Positions 1 through 6,720 of a stretch of DNA of 7,797 nucleotides are shown here, one piece after another. This stretch comes from Dethiosulfatibacter sp. (GTDB lineage Bacteria; Bacillota_A; Clostridia; Tissierellales; Dethiosulfatibacteraceae): contig JAHRFV010000322.1 in NCBI GenBank assembly GCA_019084435.1, forward strand, positions 1 to 7,797, read 5' to 3'. Below the pieces are notes generated by a model, which worked only from the letters and a program-made list of their open reading frames with translations, searched no databases and was not told the origin of the DNA. How positions within the stretch are numbered: the stretch's first letter is position 1; the number at the start of each line of letters is the position of its first letter. The translations under genes and the position numbers were made by a program.

Positions 1-1
1 C

Positions 2-1885
2 TATTTTCTGATGCTGATAGTTGCTGACAATCAAACCAAGAACCTGAGATATTATATTGACAGATTCAGAAGGTTTGCAATATTTTCACTTTTAGCTGGT
101 GGATTCGCTGCTATTTTATTGTTTCCCGAATATTATGCAATACAAGCAAGCGCATCTAGCAGCTTCAACTTCCCAAAGTCATTTACAAGCTATTTCTCAA
201 TTTTTGATATGCTGAGCAGAGGATTGATGATAGTCGAACCAGCTGTACTGTCCGGTCGCTACCCCAACATCTATAGCACAGTTGCTGTATTCCTAATGTT
301 GCCATTCTATTGGATGAATCCAAAAGCCGATTTTAAAGAAAAGACAGGGAAAACAATACTTTTAGTAATTTTACTGGTTGGATTCAATATGAATATTTTC
401 AACTTTATATGGCATGGTTTGCATTTCCCTAACAGCCTCCCCGCAAGACAATCCTTTATTTTTATTTTTATGGTTTTGACGATGTCTTTTGAGGGATTTC
501 TAGGGTTAAAGCAATTGTCGAAGGGGCAAATATTTAGTGTTTTTACAGGCGCTATCGTTTTCTTTTTGATGATTGAACAATTCATCGCCGGTGACGACTA
601 TCATTTTGGCATTGTATATCTCAACATGACCTATTTGACTTTTTACCTATTGCTGATAGTGTATTATAGAAAAGAAACATTCAAACCAAAACTGATGATA
701 TTTCTTCTCTTGTTGATTGTTATGTCAGAGTCTGGCATCAATACAGCAGCAACAGGTTTGGGTGTTGCAAGCAGGACTGTCTACGTGTCTGACAATCAGG
801 CGATCAGCAAGGTTTTGGATACCATAAGTGTACAAGATACTGGCTTTTACAGAGTTGAAAAAGAGGTTAGAAGAACCAACAACGATTCAGCCTGGCATCA
901 TTATAAAGGCTTTTCGACATTTTCATCCACTGCCTTTGCAGGCTTAAACAATCATCTAAATAGTCTCGGTTTCAGAAGCTCTATGAACAGCTACTCCTTT
1001 GATGGCTATACACCATTAACCGCATCAATATTAAACGTTAAATATATGCTCCATAATCAAATAACTGATTCCAGTAATCTAACCCGATTGGTTGAGACCG
1101 TGGATGGTATTTACCTTTATGAAAACATTTATACATTACCGCTTGGTTTTATGCTGGAATATGAATTCGAAAAGAGCTGGAGGACAGATAGTTCCAATCC
1201 ATTCAGAGTTCAAAACAGTTTTTCAGAAACACTTATCAATAAAAGCTTGTTCGAATCAGTAGAAACCAAAAATTCAGGAAAATCAGTAACTCTGAAGATT
1301 GAGGATAACAGAAATATTTATGTGTATATATCAAATTCAGCAACTTTAAAAAATGTAAGTATCAATAAATCACCAACATACGATATGGATGACAACCCGC
1401 CGATGACATTTACCAATCTGAGACACAAGCATATTCTCAATATCGGAAAAGGAATCCCCGACTCAGACATTACTGTTTCAGCTGAATCCGAAGATATTAC
1501 ATCGCTGTTTCTGACAGCATATAGCTTCAATGAGGATGTGTTTATAGATATCTACAATCATCTATCAGAGAATTCATTTGAAGTTGAGGAATATGGTGAT
1601 ACGTTTATCCGAGGTACGATAGATTCAGATATTGATGGCATTATGTACACTTCCATTCCCTTTGATAATGGTTGGAAAGCCTATGTCAACGGTGATAAAG
1701 TTACAGTTCGATCTTTTAAGGATGCCTTTATATCTATTCCAATACCTGAAGGTCAACATTATGTCGAGTTATACTATGAGCCCGAAGGTTTTGTCTCTGG
1801 AATGATTATCACTATAGCATCCCTTGTCATTTTCATTTCAATAATACTGATAGATAGGAAAAAAAGGAAAATAGTAATAACATAA
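2..1885 (+). CDS. YfhO-family multi-spanning membrane protein, 5' end outside window
   Basis: The frame is open from base 2 and runs to TAA at 1883-1885. The Met at base 11 has no ribosome binding site, and the visible 624 residues fall short of the roughly 850-900 usual for YfhO proteins, so the N-terminal membrane segments are upstream of the window. Numbered from that Met, hydrophobic segments lie near 22-45, 88-102, 114-136, 148-167, 173-195, 200-220 and 228-246. A large probably extracytoplasmic domain follows (about 250-595), then a last helix (597-614) and a basic cytoplasmic tail (DRKKRK). The NSLPARQSF motif before a helix and the C-terminal pattern PFDNGWKAYVNG...AFISIPIPEGQHYVELYYEPEGF are typical of the family. 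YfhO proteins are GT-C-like membrane proteins; in Bacillus and Staphylococcus they have been linked to glycosylation of lipoteichoic acid. The exact substrate here cannot be read from sequence. A terminator follows directly, so it is the last gene of its transcript. Confidence 0.88.
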   Translation, partial: YFLMLIVADNQTKNLRYYIDRFRRFAIFSLLAGGFAAILLFPEYYAIQASASSSFNFPKSFTSYFSIFDMLSRGLMIVEPAVLSGRYPNIYSTVAVFLMLPFYWMNPKADFKEKTGKTILLVILLVGFNMNIFNFIWHGLHFPNSLPARQSFIFIFMVLTMSFEGFLGLKQLSKGQIFSVFTGAIVFFLMIEQFIAGDDYHFGIVYLNMTYLTFYLLLIVYYRKETFKPKLMIFLLLLIVMSESGINTAATGLGVASRTVYVSDNQAISKVLDTISVQDTGFYRVEKEVRRTNNDSAWHHYKGFSTFSSTAFAGLNNHLNSLGFRSSMNSYSFDGYTPLTASILNVKYMLHNQITDSSNLTRLVETVDGIYLYENIYTLPLGFMLEYEFEKSWRTDSSNPFRVQNSFSETLINKSLFESVETKNSGKSVTLKIEDNRNIYVYISNSATLKNVSINKSPTYDMDDNPPMTFTNLRHKHILNIGKGIPDSDITVSAESEDITSLFLTAYSFNEDVFIDIYNHLSENSFEVEEYGDTFIRGTIDSDIDGIMYTSIPFDNGWKAYVNGDKVTVRSFKDAFISIPIPEGQHYVELYYEPEGFVSGMIITIASLVIFISIILIDRKKRKIVIT

Positions 1886-1906
1886 AGCGCTATACTATAT
1901 AACTCT

Positions 1907-1938
1907 AAAAAATCTCCTTTAATCAAGGAGACTTTTTT
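1907..1938 (+). terminator. Rho-independent terminator after the YfhO gene
   Basis: A 7-bp stem, TCTCCTT (1913-1919) with AAGGAGA (1925-1931), closes a 5-base loop and is followed by C and six T (1933-1938). Six A precede the stem (1907-1912), so it could also work on the opposite strand, though no minus-strand gene reads into it. It begins about 22 bases after the YfhO stop. Confidence 0.85.
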
Positions 1939-1946
1939 ATTATTTG

Positions 1947-1955
1947 TGTTATAAT
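1947..1955 (+). promoter_or_regulatory. Extended -10 promoter for the Ca2+ ATPase gene
   Basis: TGTTATAAT reads as a perfect extended -10 element (TG-N-TATAAT, with TATAAT at 1950-1955). No good -35 box lies 16-18 bases upstream; that position (about 1927-1932) falls in the descending arm of the preceding terminator, which suits an extended -10 promoter that needs little -35 contact. A second arrangement, TTGTGT at 1944-1949 with TATATA at 1967-1972 (17-base spacer), is possible. Transcription would start near 1962, giving a leader of about 50 bases before the start codon at 2013. Confidence 0.6.
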
Positions 1956-1999
1956 GATAGTATTAATATATATAATAATTATCAAATTATTTATAAATT

Positions 2000-2004
2000 G
2001 GAGG
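2000..2004 (+). promoter_or_regulatory. Ribosome binding site fixing the ATPase start at TTG 2013
   Basis: GGAGG at 2000-2004 sits 8 bases before an in-frame TTG at 2013-2015. The upstream TTG at 1944 in the same frame has no Shine-Dalgarno sequence and overlaps the promoter, so 2013 is preferred. Confidence 0.8.
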
Positions 2005-2012
2005 CCAACATT

Positions 2013-4604
2013 TTGCAAAAGGACCCTTTAAAACAAGGACTTACTACCGAACAAGCAAATAAACTATTAGAAGAATACGGAGAAAACCGATTAAGAGAGG
2101 CCAAAAGGATAACTTTTTGGGGGCTTTTTTTCAATCAGTTTAAAAGTATCCTAATATTGATTTTAATTACAGCCGCTATCATTTCAGCTTTTGTAGGTGA
2201 ATTTACAGAATCCATAGCAATTATGATAATTGTTTTTTTAAACGCTTTAGTTGGTGCAAAGCAGGAAAAAAGTGCCGGTGATGCGGTGCAAGCACTAAAA
2301 AACATGACTACTCCATACGCTAAAGTTATCCGAGATGGTGTGATAAAAGAAATCCCATCAGAGGGTCTTGTGCCAGGAGATACTGTGCAGCTAGATGCTG
2401 GCAGTCTTGTTCCTGCTGACTTAAAGCTACTCAATTCCATAAATTTGAAAATCGAAGAGTCCTCTCTGACAGGTGAATCGGTTCCGGTGGAAAAAGATAG
2501 TAATGCAGTAGTTGAGGATGGTGCTCCCCTAGCGGAAAGGATTAATATGGCTTATATGGGGACTACTGTAACCTATGGTAGATCTCAAGGTATAATCACA
2601 GACACAGGAATGAACACAGAAATCGGTAAGATTGCTGGTGTTTTAGAAGAAAAGGATGAAGAAACACCTTTACAGCAAAAATTGAACTCTCTTGGAAATA
2701 AACTAGGTATAACATGTATTGTTGTATGCATTCTAATTTTTATACTCGGGTTGTTGAGAAACATGCCTCTGATGGAGATTTTCATGATTTCTGTAAGCCT
2801 TGCAGTTGCAGCAGTGCCAGAAGGTTTACCTGCTATTGTGACTGTCATACTGGCATTGGGTATGAAGAGGATGGTTAAACGCAATGTGTTGGCTAAAAAC
2901 CTCTCCTCAGTTGAGACTCTTGGCAGCACCACTGTCATTTGTTCTGATAAAACTGGGACTCTTACACAGAATAAGATGACCGTTACAAATGTAATGGTTG
3001 ATATGAAAGAGTATGAAGTAACCGGAACGGGTTATGGTCTTGAGGGATTGATTAAAGACATCACTCCATCGATTAGCCTGGATTATATGATGAAGGCTGC
3101 TATACTAAACAACGATGCTGCAATAGACTCTGAGCAAGTGGGCATAATAGGAGATCCTACCGAGGGGGCTTTGATTGTAATGGCTGCTAAATCAGAATAC
3201 AATCAGGCTGATATACGTAATAGATACCCGAGATTAGGCGAAATTCCCTTTGACTCGGACAGGAAAATGATGTCTACTTTGCATAACCTAGAAGGACAAC
3301 ATGTGATGTTTACGAAAGGGTCCCCAGATTCAATTTTAGAGATATGCGACAGAGTACAGATTATGGATGATATTCTGGATATTGACAGTTATAGAGATCA
3401 AATCAATACCATTTATTTGAAATGGGCATCCAATGCCCTTAGAGTGCTTTGTTATGCTTACAAAGAAGTGATTTCAGAGGATATCTCTCTAGGCGAAGAG
3501 GAAAATATGATTTTTTGTGGGATGTCGGGTATGATAGACCCTTCACGACCTGAGGTATTTCATGCTATCGAAAAATGTCATACTGCAGGCATCAGAACAA
3601 TTATGATTACAGGCGACCACGCTGTTACAGCATCTGCAATAGGTAGGGAAATTGGCCTTCTAGAAGGTTCGGATACCGCCATAACAGGTCGTGAAATTGA
3701 TCAGATGGATGATGCTACATTCCTGGAAAAATTAGCTTATACAAATGCCTTCAGCAGAGTATCCCCCGACAACAAAGTCAGAATTGTGTCCGCTTTGAAG
3801 CAATCCGGTCACATAGTAGCCATGACAGGAGACGGTGTTAACGATGCGCCTTCTTTGAAAAAGGCGGATATAGGTATTGCTATGGGTATAACCGGAACAG
3901 ATGTAGCCAAGGAAGCAGCTGATATGATTCTGACAGACGATAACTTTGTTTCGATTGTAGTTGCTGTTGAGGAAGGCAGAGTCATATTCAGCAACATCCG
4001 TAAATTTGTCAGTTTTCTGATTTCATGCAACATCGGAGAAATCGCTTTAATTTTCATTGCCATGCTTCTTGGATGGGGATCTCCTTTGAGACCTATACAA
4101 CTCTTGTGGGTCAATTTGATTACTGATTCATTTCCAGCTTTTGCACTCGGTATGGAGCCGCAAGAAGATGATGTGATGAAGCAAAAACCTCGTAATCCTG
4201 ATGCTCCCATTGTTGACAAAAAGATGACCCTGAGTGTTCTTTTTCAAGCAACTGGATTAGCATTGGCAACTCTGCTGTCATTCAGATTTGGCTTTAGTAT
4301 CAATCCTGATTACGCCAATACTTTCGCTTTTCTTACCTTGATTAGTGGAGAGCTACTACGTGCTTTTTCAGGCAGATCAGAAACCAAGTCATTGTTTAAA
4401 ATCGGATTGTTTGGCAACAGATATCTAAACATAGCCGTTGCAGGTTCTTATGTGTTGACATTTATTATTCTGATGACACCAGCTTTTAGGAGCATCTTTG
4501 CAATTCACTCTTTATCAATTAATCATTTGATGATAGCATTTGGCTTTTCTTTGATCCCTCTACTGTTTGGTGAGATCAGTAAGCTCTTTAAAGTACAAAA
4601 TTGA
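2013..4604 (+). CDS. Calcium-translocating P-type ATPase (P2A, SERCA/YloB type)
   Basis: This 863-residue integral membrane pump would export Ca2+ from the cytosol using ATP. Numbered from TTG 2013, the hallmarks appear in order: actuator TGES 153-156, M4 PEGLP with E270, phosphorylation site DKTGT at D312, nucleotide-binding KGSP 435-438, and hinge TGDGVNDAP 605-613. About ten membrane helices are visible. The residues matching both SERCA calcium sites are present: E270 in M4, N673 and E676 in M5 (SCNIGE), N701, T704 and D705 in M6 (VNLITD), and E780 in M8 (SGELLRAF). This supports Ca2+ over Na+/K+, H+ or Mn2+, and differs from Listeria LMCA1, known to have one Ca2+ site with an Arg at the M5 Glu position. 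The length is close to B. subtilis YloB. It has its own promoter and follows a terminator, so it is probably monocistronic; it converges on the SOUL gene. Function is confident; ion stoichiometry is inferred. Confidence 0.93.
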   Translation: MQKDPLKQGLTTEQANKLLEEYGENRLREAKRITFWGLFFNQFKSILILILITAAIISAFVGEFTESIAIMIIVFLNALVGAKQEKSAGDAVQALKNMTTPYAKVIRDGVIKEIPSEGLVPGDTVQLDAGSLVPADLKLLNSINLKIEESSLTGESVPVEKDSNAVVEDGAPLAERINMAYMGTTVTYGRSQGIITDTGMNTEIGKIAGVLEEKDEETPLQQKLNSLGNKLGITCIVVCILIFILGLLRNMPLMEIFMISVSLAVAAVPEGLPAIVTVILALGMKRMVKRNVLAKNLSSVETLGSTTVICSDKTGTLTQNKMTVTNVMVDMKEYEVTGTGYGLEGLIKDITPSISLDYMMKAAILNNDAAIDSEQVGIIGDPTEGALIVMAAKSEYNQADIRNRYPRLGEIPFDSDRKMMSTLHNLEGQHVMFTKGSPDSILEICDRVQIMDDILDIDSYRDQINTIYLKWASNALRVLCYAYKEVISEDISLGEEENMIFCGMSGMIDPSRPEVFHAIEKCHTAGIRTIMITGDHAVTASAIGREIGLLEGSDTAITGREIDQMDDATFLEKLAYTNAFSRVSPDNKVRIVSALKQSGHIVAMTGDGVNDAPSLKKADIGIAMGITGTDVAKEAADMILTDDNFVSIVVAVEEGRVIFSNIRKFVSFLISCNIGEIALIFIAMLLGWGSPLRPIQLLWVNLITDSFPAFALGMEPQEDDVMKQKPRNPDAPIVDKKMTLSVLFQATGLALATLLSFRFGFSINPDYANTFAFLTLISGELLRAFSGRSETKSLFKIGLFGNRYLNIAVAGSYVLTFIILMTPAFRSIFAIHSLSINHLMIAFGFSLIPLLFGEISKLFKVQN

Positions 4605-4618
4605 TTGAATTAAATGAA

Positions 4619-5128
4619 TTACTTATTGTCCACCCGTATCATTATTTCATTTCTTCTGAACATAGGCGGAGTAAATGGCGCATTATAAAACGCCAGCATG
4701 GGATTCGAAGCTTTTTTGTAACCATTCTGATCAATCCAAGATTCTAGCATCTCCAGTTTCAATTTTTCTTTATCTGTATTTGAAAAACCACTATATCTTA
4801 TCACTGCAAACTGACCATGTCCAAATTCCTTAACACTCAAATGTGGATTGTTTGGCCTTGGCGTATTGTCCCAGTGCTCTTTTGGAACTACAAAAGCCAT
4901 TTTTAGTCCATTGCCTGTCATTTCTTCAATAACAGGAACTGTCATACTGATTTTCTTTTTTTCAGCATTATCACTGCTTATATAGCGAAAAAGTGTTCCA
5001 AATCCATTATTTATTTCAGGATCATTTACATTATCATACTCGACAATATAAAAACTTTCATATTGACGCAACTCAAAAGGATCCTCTGTTGCAATGACTT
5101 CATATTCCGGTGTTTCATATTTAAACAT
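4619..5128 (-). CDS. SOUL/HBP-family heme-binding protein
   Basis: This 169-residue soluble protein has no signal peptide or membrane segment, so it is probably cytoplasmic. Visible SOUL-family hallmarks are the N-terminal PEYEVIATEDPFELRQYE strand, the stretch GFGTLFRYISSDN followed by ISMTVPV (60-66), FAVIRYSGF (107-115), and the C-terminal YNAPFTPPMFRRNE signature (148-161). It is a full-length single SOUL domain. Family members bind heme or other tetrapyrroles in animals and plants; bacterial members are poorly characterised, so heme storage, buffering or transfer is inference. The ATG at 5126-5128 is preceded by AGGGG (minus strand, 5136-5140) at about 7 bases, which supports this start. 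The gene stands alone, with a candidate -10 box and a palindrome upstream. It ends 14 bp from the converging ATPase stop. Confidence 0.9.
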   Translation of the reverse strand: MFKYETPEYEVIATEDPFELRQYESFYIVEYDNVNDPEINNGFGTLFRYISSDNAEKKKISMTVPVIEEMTGNGLKMAFVVPKEHWDNTPRPNNPHLSVKEFGHGQFAVIRYSGFSNTDKEKLKLEMLESWIDQNGYKKASNPMLAFYNAPFTPPMFRRNEIMIRVDNK

Positions 5129-5144
5129 TTAAGCACCCCTATCC

Positions 5145-5159
5145 AACAAGATTCTTGTT
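5145..5159. promoter_or_regulatory. Perfect 15-bp palindrome, candidate operator of the SOUL gene
   Basis: AACAAGA-T-TCTTGTT is a perfect 7-bp inverted repeat around one central base. It lies between the candidate -10 box (5165-5170, minus) and the ribosome binding site (5136-5140), so it would cover the transcription start: a typical place for a repressor. With a one-base centre it cannot form a full RNA hairpin, which favours protein binding to DNA. The size and symmetry resemble MarR-type operators, but the regulator is not identifiable here. Confidence 0.5.
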
Positions 5160-5164
5160 ACACT

Positions 5165-5170
5165 ATTATA
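5165..5170 (-). promoter_or_regulatory. Candidate -10 box for the SOUL gene
   Basis: On the minus strand this reads TATAAT, a perfect -10 hexamer about 37 bases before the start codon. The expected -35 position (about 5188-5193, GGTAGT on the minus strand) is a poor match and there is no TG extension, so the promoter may be weak or depend on an activator. Confidence 0.45.
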
Positions 5171-5221
5171 ATATTCTATCCAAATGAACTACCTAGGACC
5201 TATACCTATGAATGATTAGAA

Positions 5222-5256
5222 AACGGGTTGATCAGATAATTATCTGACTACCGGTT
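5222..5256 (-). other. Palindrome at the 3' end of the hydrolase gene, possible weak terminator or binding site
   Basis: TCAGATAATTATCTGA (5232-5247) is a perfect 16-bp palindrome and includes the TGA stop of the metallo-hydrolase. On the minus strand flanking GGT and ACC could extend the stem across an internal loop, and CGTTTTC follows. As an RNA hairpin it gives only six pairs with an AATT loop plus three outer pairs, so it would be a weak terminator for the two-gene operon. A protein-binding role is equally possible. Confidence 0.35.
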
Positions 5257-6056
5257 GCCAAATAATCAATATTATCTCCCAATATTTTCTTTAAATGATT
5301 ATATGATTCGATACCGGTGCAATGACCTGTATAGAATTTAGAACCGGTTTTTAATAAGTTTTCACCAATCTCTCCAACAAGCATCGGATCTTCATTCGTG
5401 TTTCTGGAAAGATTGTACAAATGAAAACCACCAATCACGTAATTTGGAAACTCATCTTTCATGTTATGATAATGATCCATAATATTTACTATCCCATTAT
5501 GAGCGCAACCAGCAACCAAAATTGCTTTATCTTCCTGTTTTATTATCATGTTTTGTTCATGTCGAAAATCATCGGCTTTAAACTCATCGCCATTCATCAT
5601 CAAAAGATCCTGGTTTCCGGATGGATTCAACCTCACAGCTTTTACACCTGAAAACAACTCAATCTCATCATCTATAACCATATTAGTCCCCGCGAAAATA
5701 AAGCGGTCATTTTCTAATAGTGCTTCGTCTAATCCTATGTATTTCTTGACATCATTAGGTCTATTGGCATAGTGTTTCTCAAATGTCTTTTGATTTACAT
5801 ATATTTTAGCCTTCGAGTTCAATTCCAAAAATGTTTTAAGTCCACCACCGTGATCATAATGTCCGTGTGAAATAACGACCATATCTACATTAGTTAAGTC
5901 AACATCCATTTTCATTGCATTATTTGCAAAAATACCACTTGCTCCCAAATCAAAAAGAATTTTGTGTTTTTGGGTTTCAATATAAAGGCTCAGTCCATGC
6001 TCGACTTCAAGACCTTCGGTTTTTGTAGTGTTTTCCACAAGTGTTTTAACTAGCAT
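5232..6056 (-). CDS. COG1237 metallo-beta-lactamase-fold metal-dependent hydrolase
   Basis: This 274-residue cytoplasmic protein (no signal peptide) has the metal ligand motif SHGHYDHGGG with H64, H66, D68 and H69. Further conserved blocks are EHGLS (19-23), LFDLGASG (34-41), GCAHNG (183-188), GGFHL (209-213) and TGHCTG (243-248), the last two giving probable additional metal or substrate ligands. The EHGLS start and the GCAHNGIVNI and TGHCTG blocks mark the COG1237 group, which databases often label after the dihydropterin ribofuranosylaminobenzene 5'-phosphate synthase of methanopterin biosynthesis; that reaction is not expected in a Firmicute, so the substrate is unknown. The ATG at 6054-6056 has a strong AAGGAGA (minus, 6066-6072) 9 bases upstream. 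It is the second gene of an operon, 28 bp behind the DUF134 regulator, which suggests linked function or control by that protein. Confidence 0.88.
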   Translation of the reverse strand: MLVKTLVENTTKTEGLEVEHGLSLYIETQKHKILFDLGASGIFANNAMKMDVDLTNVDMVVISHGHYDHGGGLKTFLELNSKAKIYVNQKTFEKHYANRPNDVKKYIGLDEALLENDRFIFAGTNMVIDDEIELFSGVKAVRLNPSGNQDLLMMNGDEFKADDFRHEQNMIIKQEDKAILVAGCAHNGIVNIMDHYHNMKDEFPNYVIGGFHLYNLSRNTNEDPMLVGEIGENLLKTGSKFYTGHCTGIESYNHLKKILGDNIDYLATGSQIII

Positions 6057-6084
6057 ATAATCATATCTCCTTATAAAAATTATA

Positions 6085-6444
6085 TTATGTTACAACCTTT
6101 CCATGTTGGTGTCTGCGACAACCTTTTCCGTAACAGGCCTTATCTGAACTGTCACATAGTTTATAATCGCCACCTTGAATTCTTAACACTTTACTATTTA
6201 CAAGAGATTCTGCTAGCTTTAACCTAGCATCAGTATACATACCTTGAACTGTCGTACGAGCAATATTCATTTGTTTTGCACATTCTTCCTGTGTGAATCC
6301 TTCTAGATCAATCAGTCTAATGGTCTCATACTCATCAACCGACATTATAACAAAATCGTTTTGTTCACTCTTGGCATTGAGTGGTCCAAATCTATCTGAA
6401 TCAGGTAAACTACATACTTTTCTCCACTTTCTTGGTCTTGGCAC
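6085..6444 (-). CDS. DUF134 (COG1342) predicted DNA-binding protein
   Basis: This 119-residue protein begins with the family signature MPRPRKWRKVC and continues with MSVDEYETIRLIDLEGFTQEECA, then a helix-turn-helix resembling sigma-70 region 4 (about residues 50-77, ending TTVQGMYTDARLKLAESL). The C-terminal tail has three Cys and two His (C97, C104, C109, H112, H114), with C11 near the N terminus, so it could bind a metal or respond to redox state; this is inference. The GTG start at 6442-6444 is supported by GAGGTG (minus, 6453-6458) 8 bases upstream and by the conserved N terminus. It is the first gene of the operon with the COG1237 hydrolase. Proteins of this family are predicted transcription regulators with little experimental work. 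Autoregulation through the inverted repeat upstream is plausible. Confidence 0.9.
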   Translation of the reverse strand: MPRPRKWRKVCSLPDSDRFGPLNAKSEQNDFVIMSVDEYETIRLIDLEGFTQEECAKQMNIARTTVQGMYTDARLKLAESLVNSKVLRIQGGDYKLCDSSDKACYGKGCRRHQHGKVVT

Positions 6445-6507
6445 GTTTCAAACACCTCATTTACATTAAAATAACAAACATTATCAATTATATAAAAACG
6501 GAAACTC

Positions 6508-6582
6508 ATGAATAGTTATTGACATATGTCTCTTTAATGTTAATTATACTCTTCATTATAAATATGTCAATCAATTATTCAT
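6508..6582. repeat. 75-bp imperfect inverted repeat around the DUF134 promoter
   Basis: The left arm (6508-6527) and right arm (6562-6582) are inverted copies. The inner ten bases match perfectly (ATTGACATAT at 6518-6527 against ATATGTCAAT at 6562-6571), and the outer part (ATGAATA against TATTCAT) matches with a substitution and a one-base gap. Within the left arm GACATATGTC (6521-6530) is itself a perfect palindrome. The right arm contains the -35 box; the left lies about 5-15 bases past the expected transcription start. The centres of the inner arms are 44 bp apart, about four helical turns. The layout fits a repressor binding both sites. Confidence 0.6.
6543..6570 (-). promoter_or_regulatory. 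Consensus promoter of the DUF134-hydrolase operon
   Basis: On the minus strand TTGACA (6565-6570) and TATAAT (6543-6548) are both perfect hexamers, separated by 16 bases. Transcription would start near 6535, leaving a leader of about 90 bases before the GTG start. The -35 box lies within the right arm of the inverted repeat described separately. Confidence 0.75.
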
Positions 6583-6644
6583 TTCGATTTAATATCAGAC
6601 AGTTTAACTATAGCTAGCATTAGATTTCTTCAAGGCATTGATAG

Positions 6645-6678
6645 ACAAAAATAGTTCCGGACAATGTCTGGAACTATT
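6645..6678 (-). terminator. Rho-independent terminator of the OFA transporter gene
   Basis: On the minus strand AATAGTTCC (6670-6678) pairs with GGAACTATT (6650-6658); after one A-C mismatch, a few more bases pair around a short loop. A run of T (TTTTTGT) follows. The element ends about 75 bases past the transporter stop and isolates it from the DUF134 operon promoter. Confidence 0.88.
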
Positions 6679-6720
6679 GCAATTTTAGTATAGCTAATCA
6701 ATTTAATGCATTTTCGAGAA

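Larger units (their letters stand above)
6445..6720. other. 276-bp intergenic region between DUF134 and OFA transporter genes
   Basis: This gap holds, from left to right, the DUF134 ribosome binding site, an AT-rich leader of about 90 bases, the promoter inside the inverted repeat (6508-6582), a stretch without recognisable signals (about 6583-6644), and the OFA transporter terminator (6645-6678). I see no small gene with a convincing ribosome binding site, and no tRNA. Confidence 0.6.

Noticed and set aside
3809..4219. Minus-strand open frame of 136 codons
   Set aside because: It is antisense to the hinge and M5-M6 region of the Ca2+ ATPase and has no ribosome binding site or family match that I recognise.
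4675..4694. GGCG/CGCC hairpin inside the SOUL gene as a terminator for the ATPase transcript
   Set aside because: The stem is only about five pairs with a ten-base loop, and no T-run follows on either strand.
5421..5772. Two overlapping plus-strand open frames of 74-76 codons
   Set aside because: They lie opposite the well-supported metallo-hydrolase gene, have no ribosome binding sites and give no recognisable protein.
6519..6550. Plus-strand promoter using TTGACA at 6519-6524
   Set aside because: The best -10-like hexamers are 19-20 bases away and no plus-strand gene follows; the hexamer is explained as the mirror arm of the inverted repeat.
6508..6582. Inverted repeat as a miniature transposable element with terminal repeats
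   Set aside because: No target-site duplication flanks the 75 bp, and the arms coincide with promoter elements, so a regulatory role explains it better.
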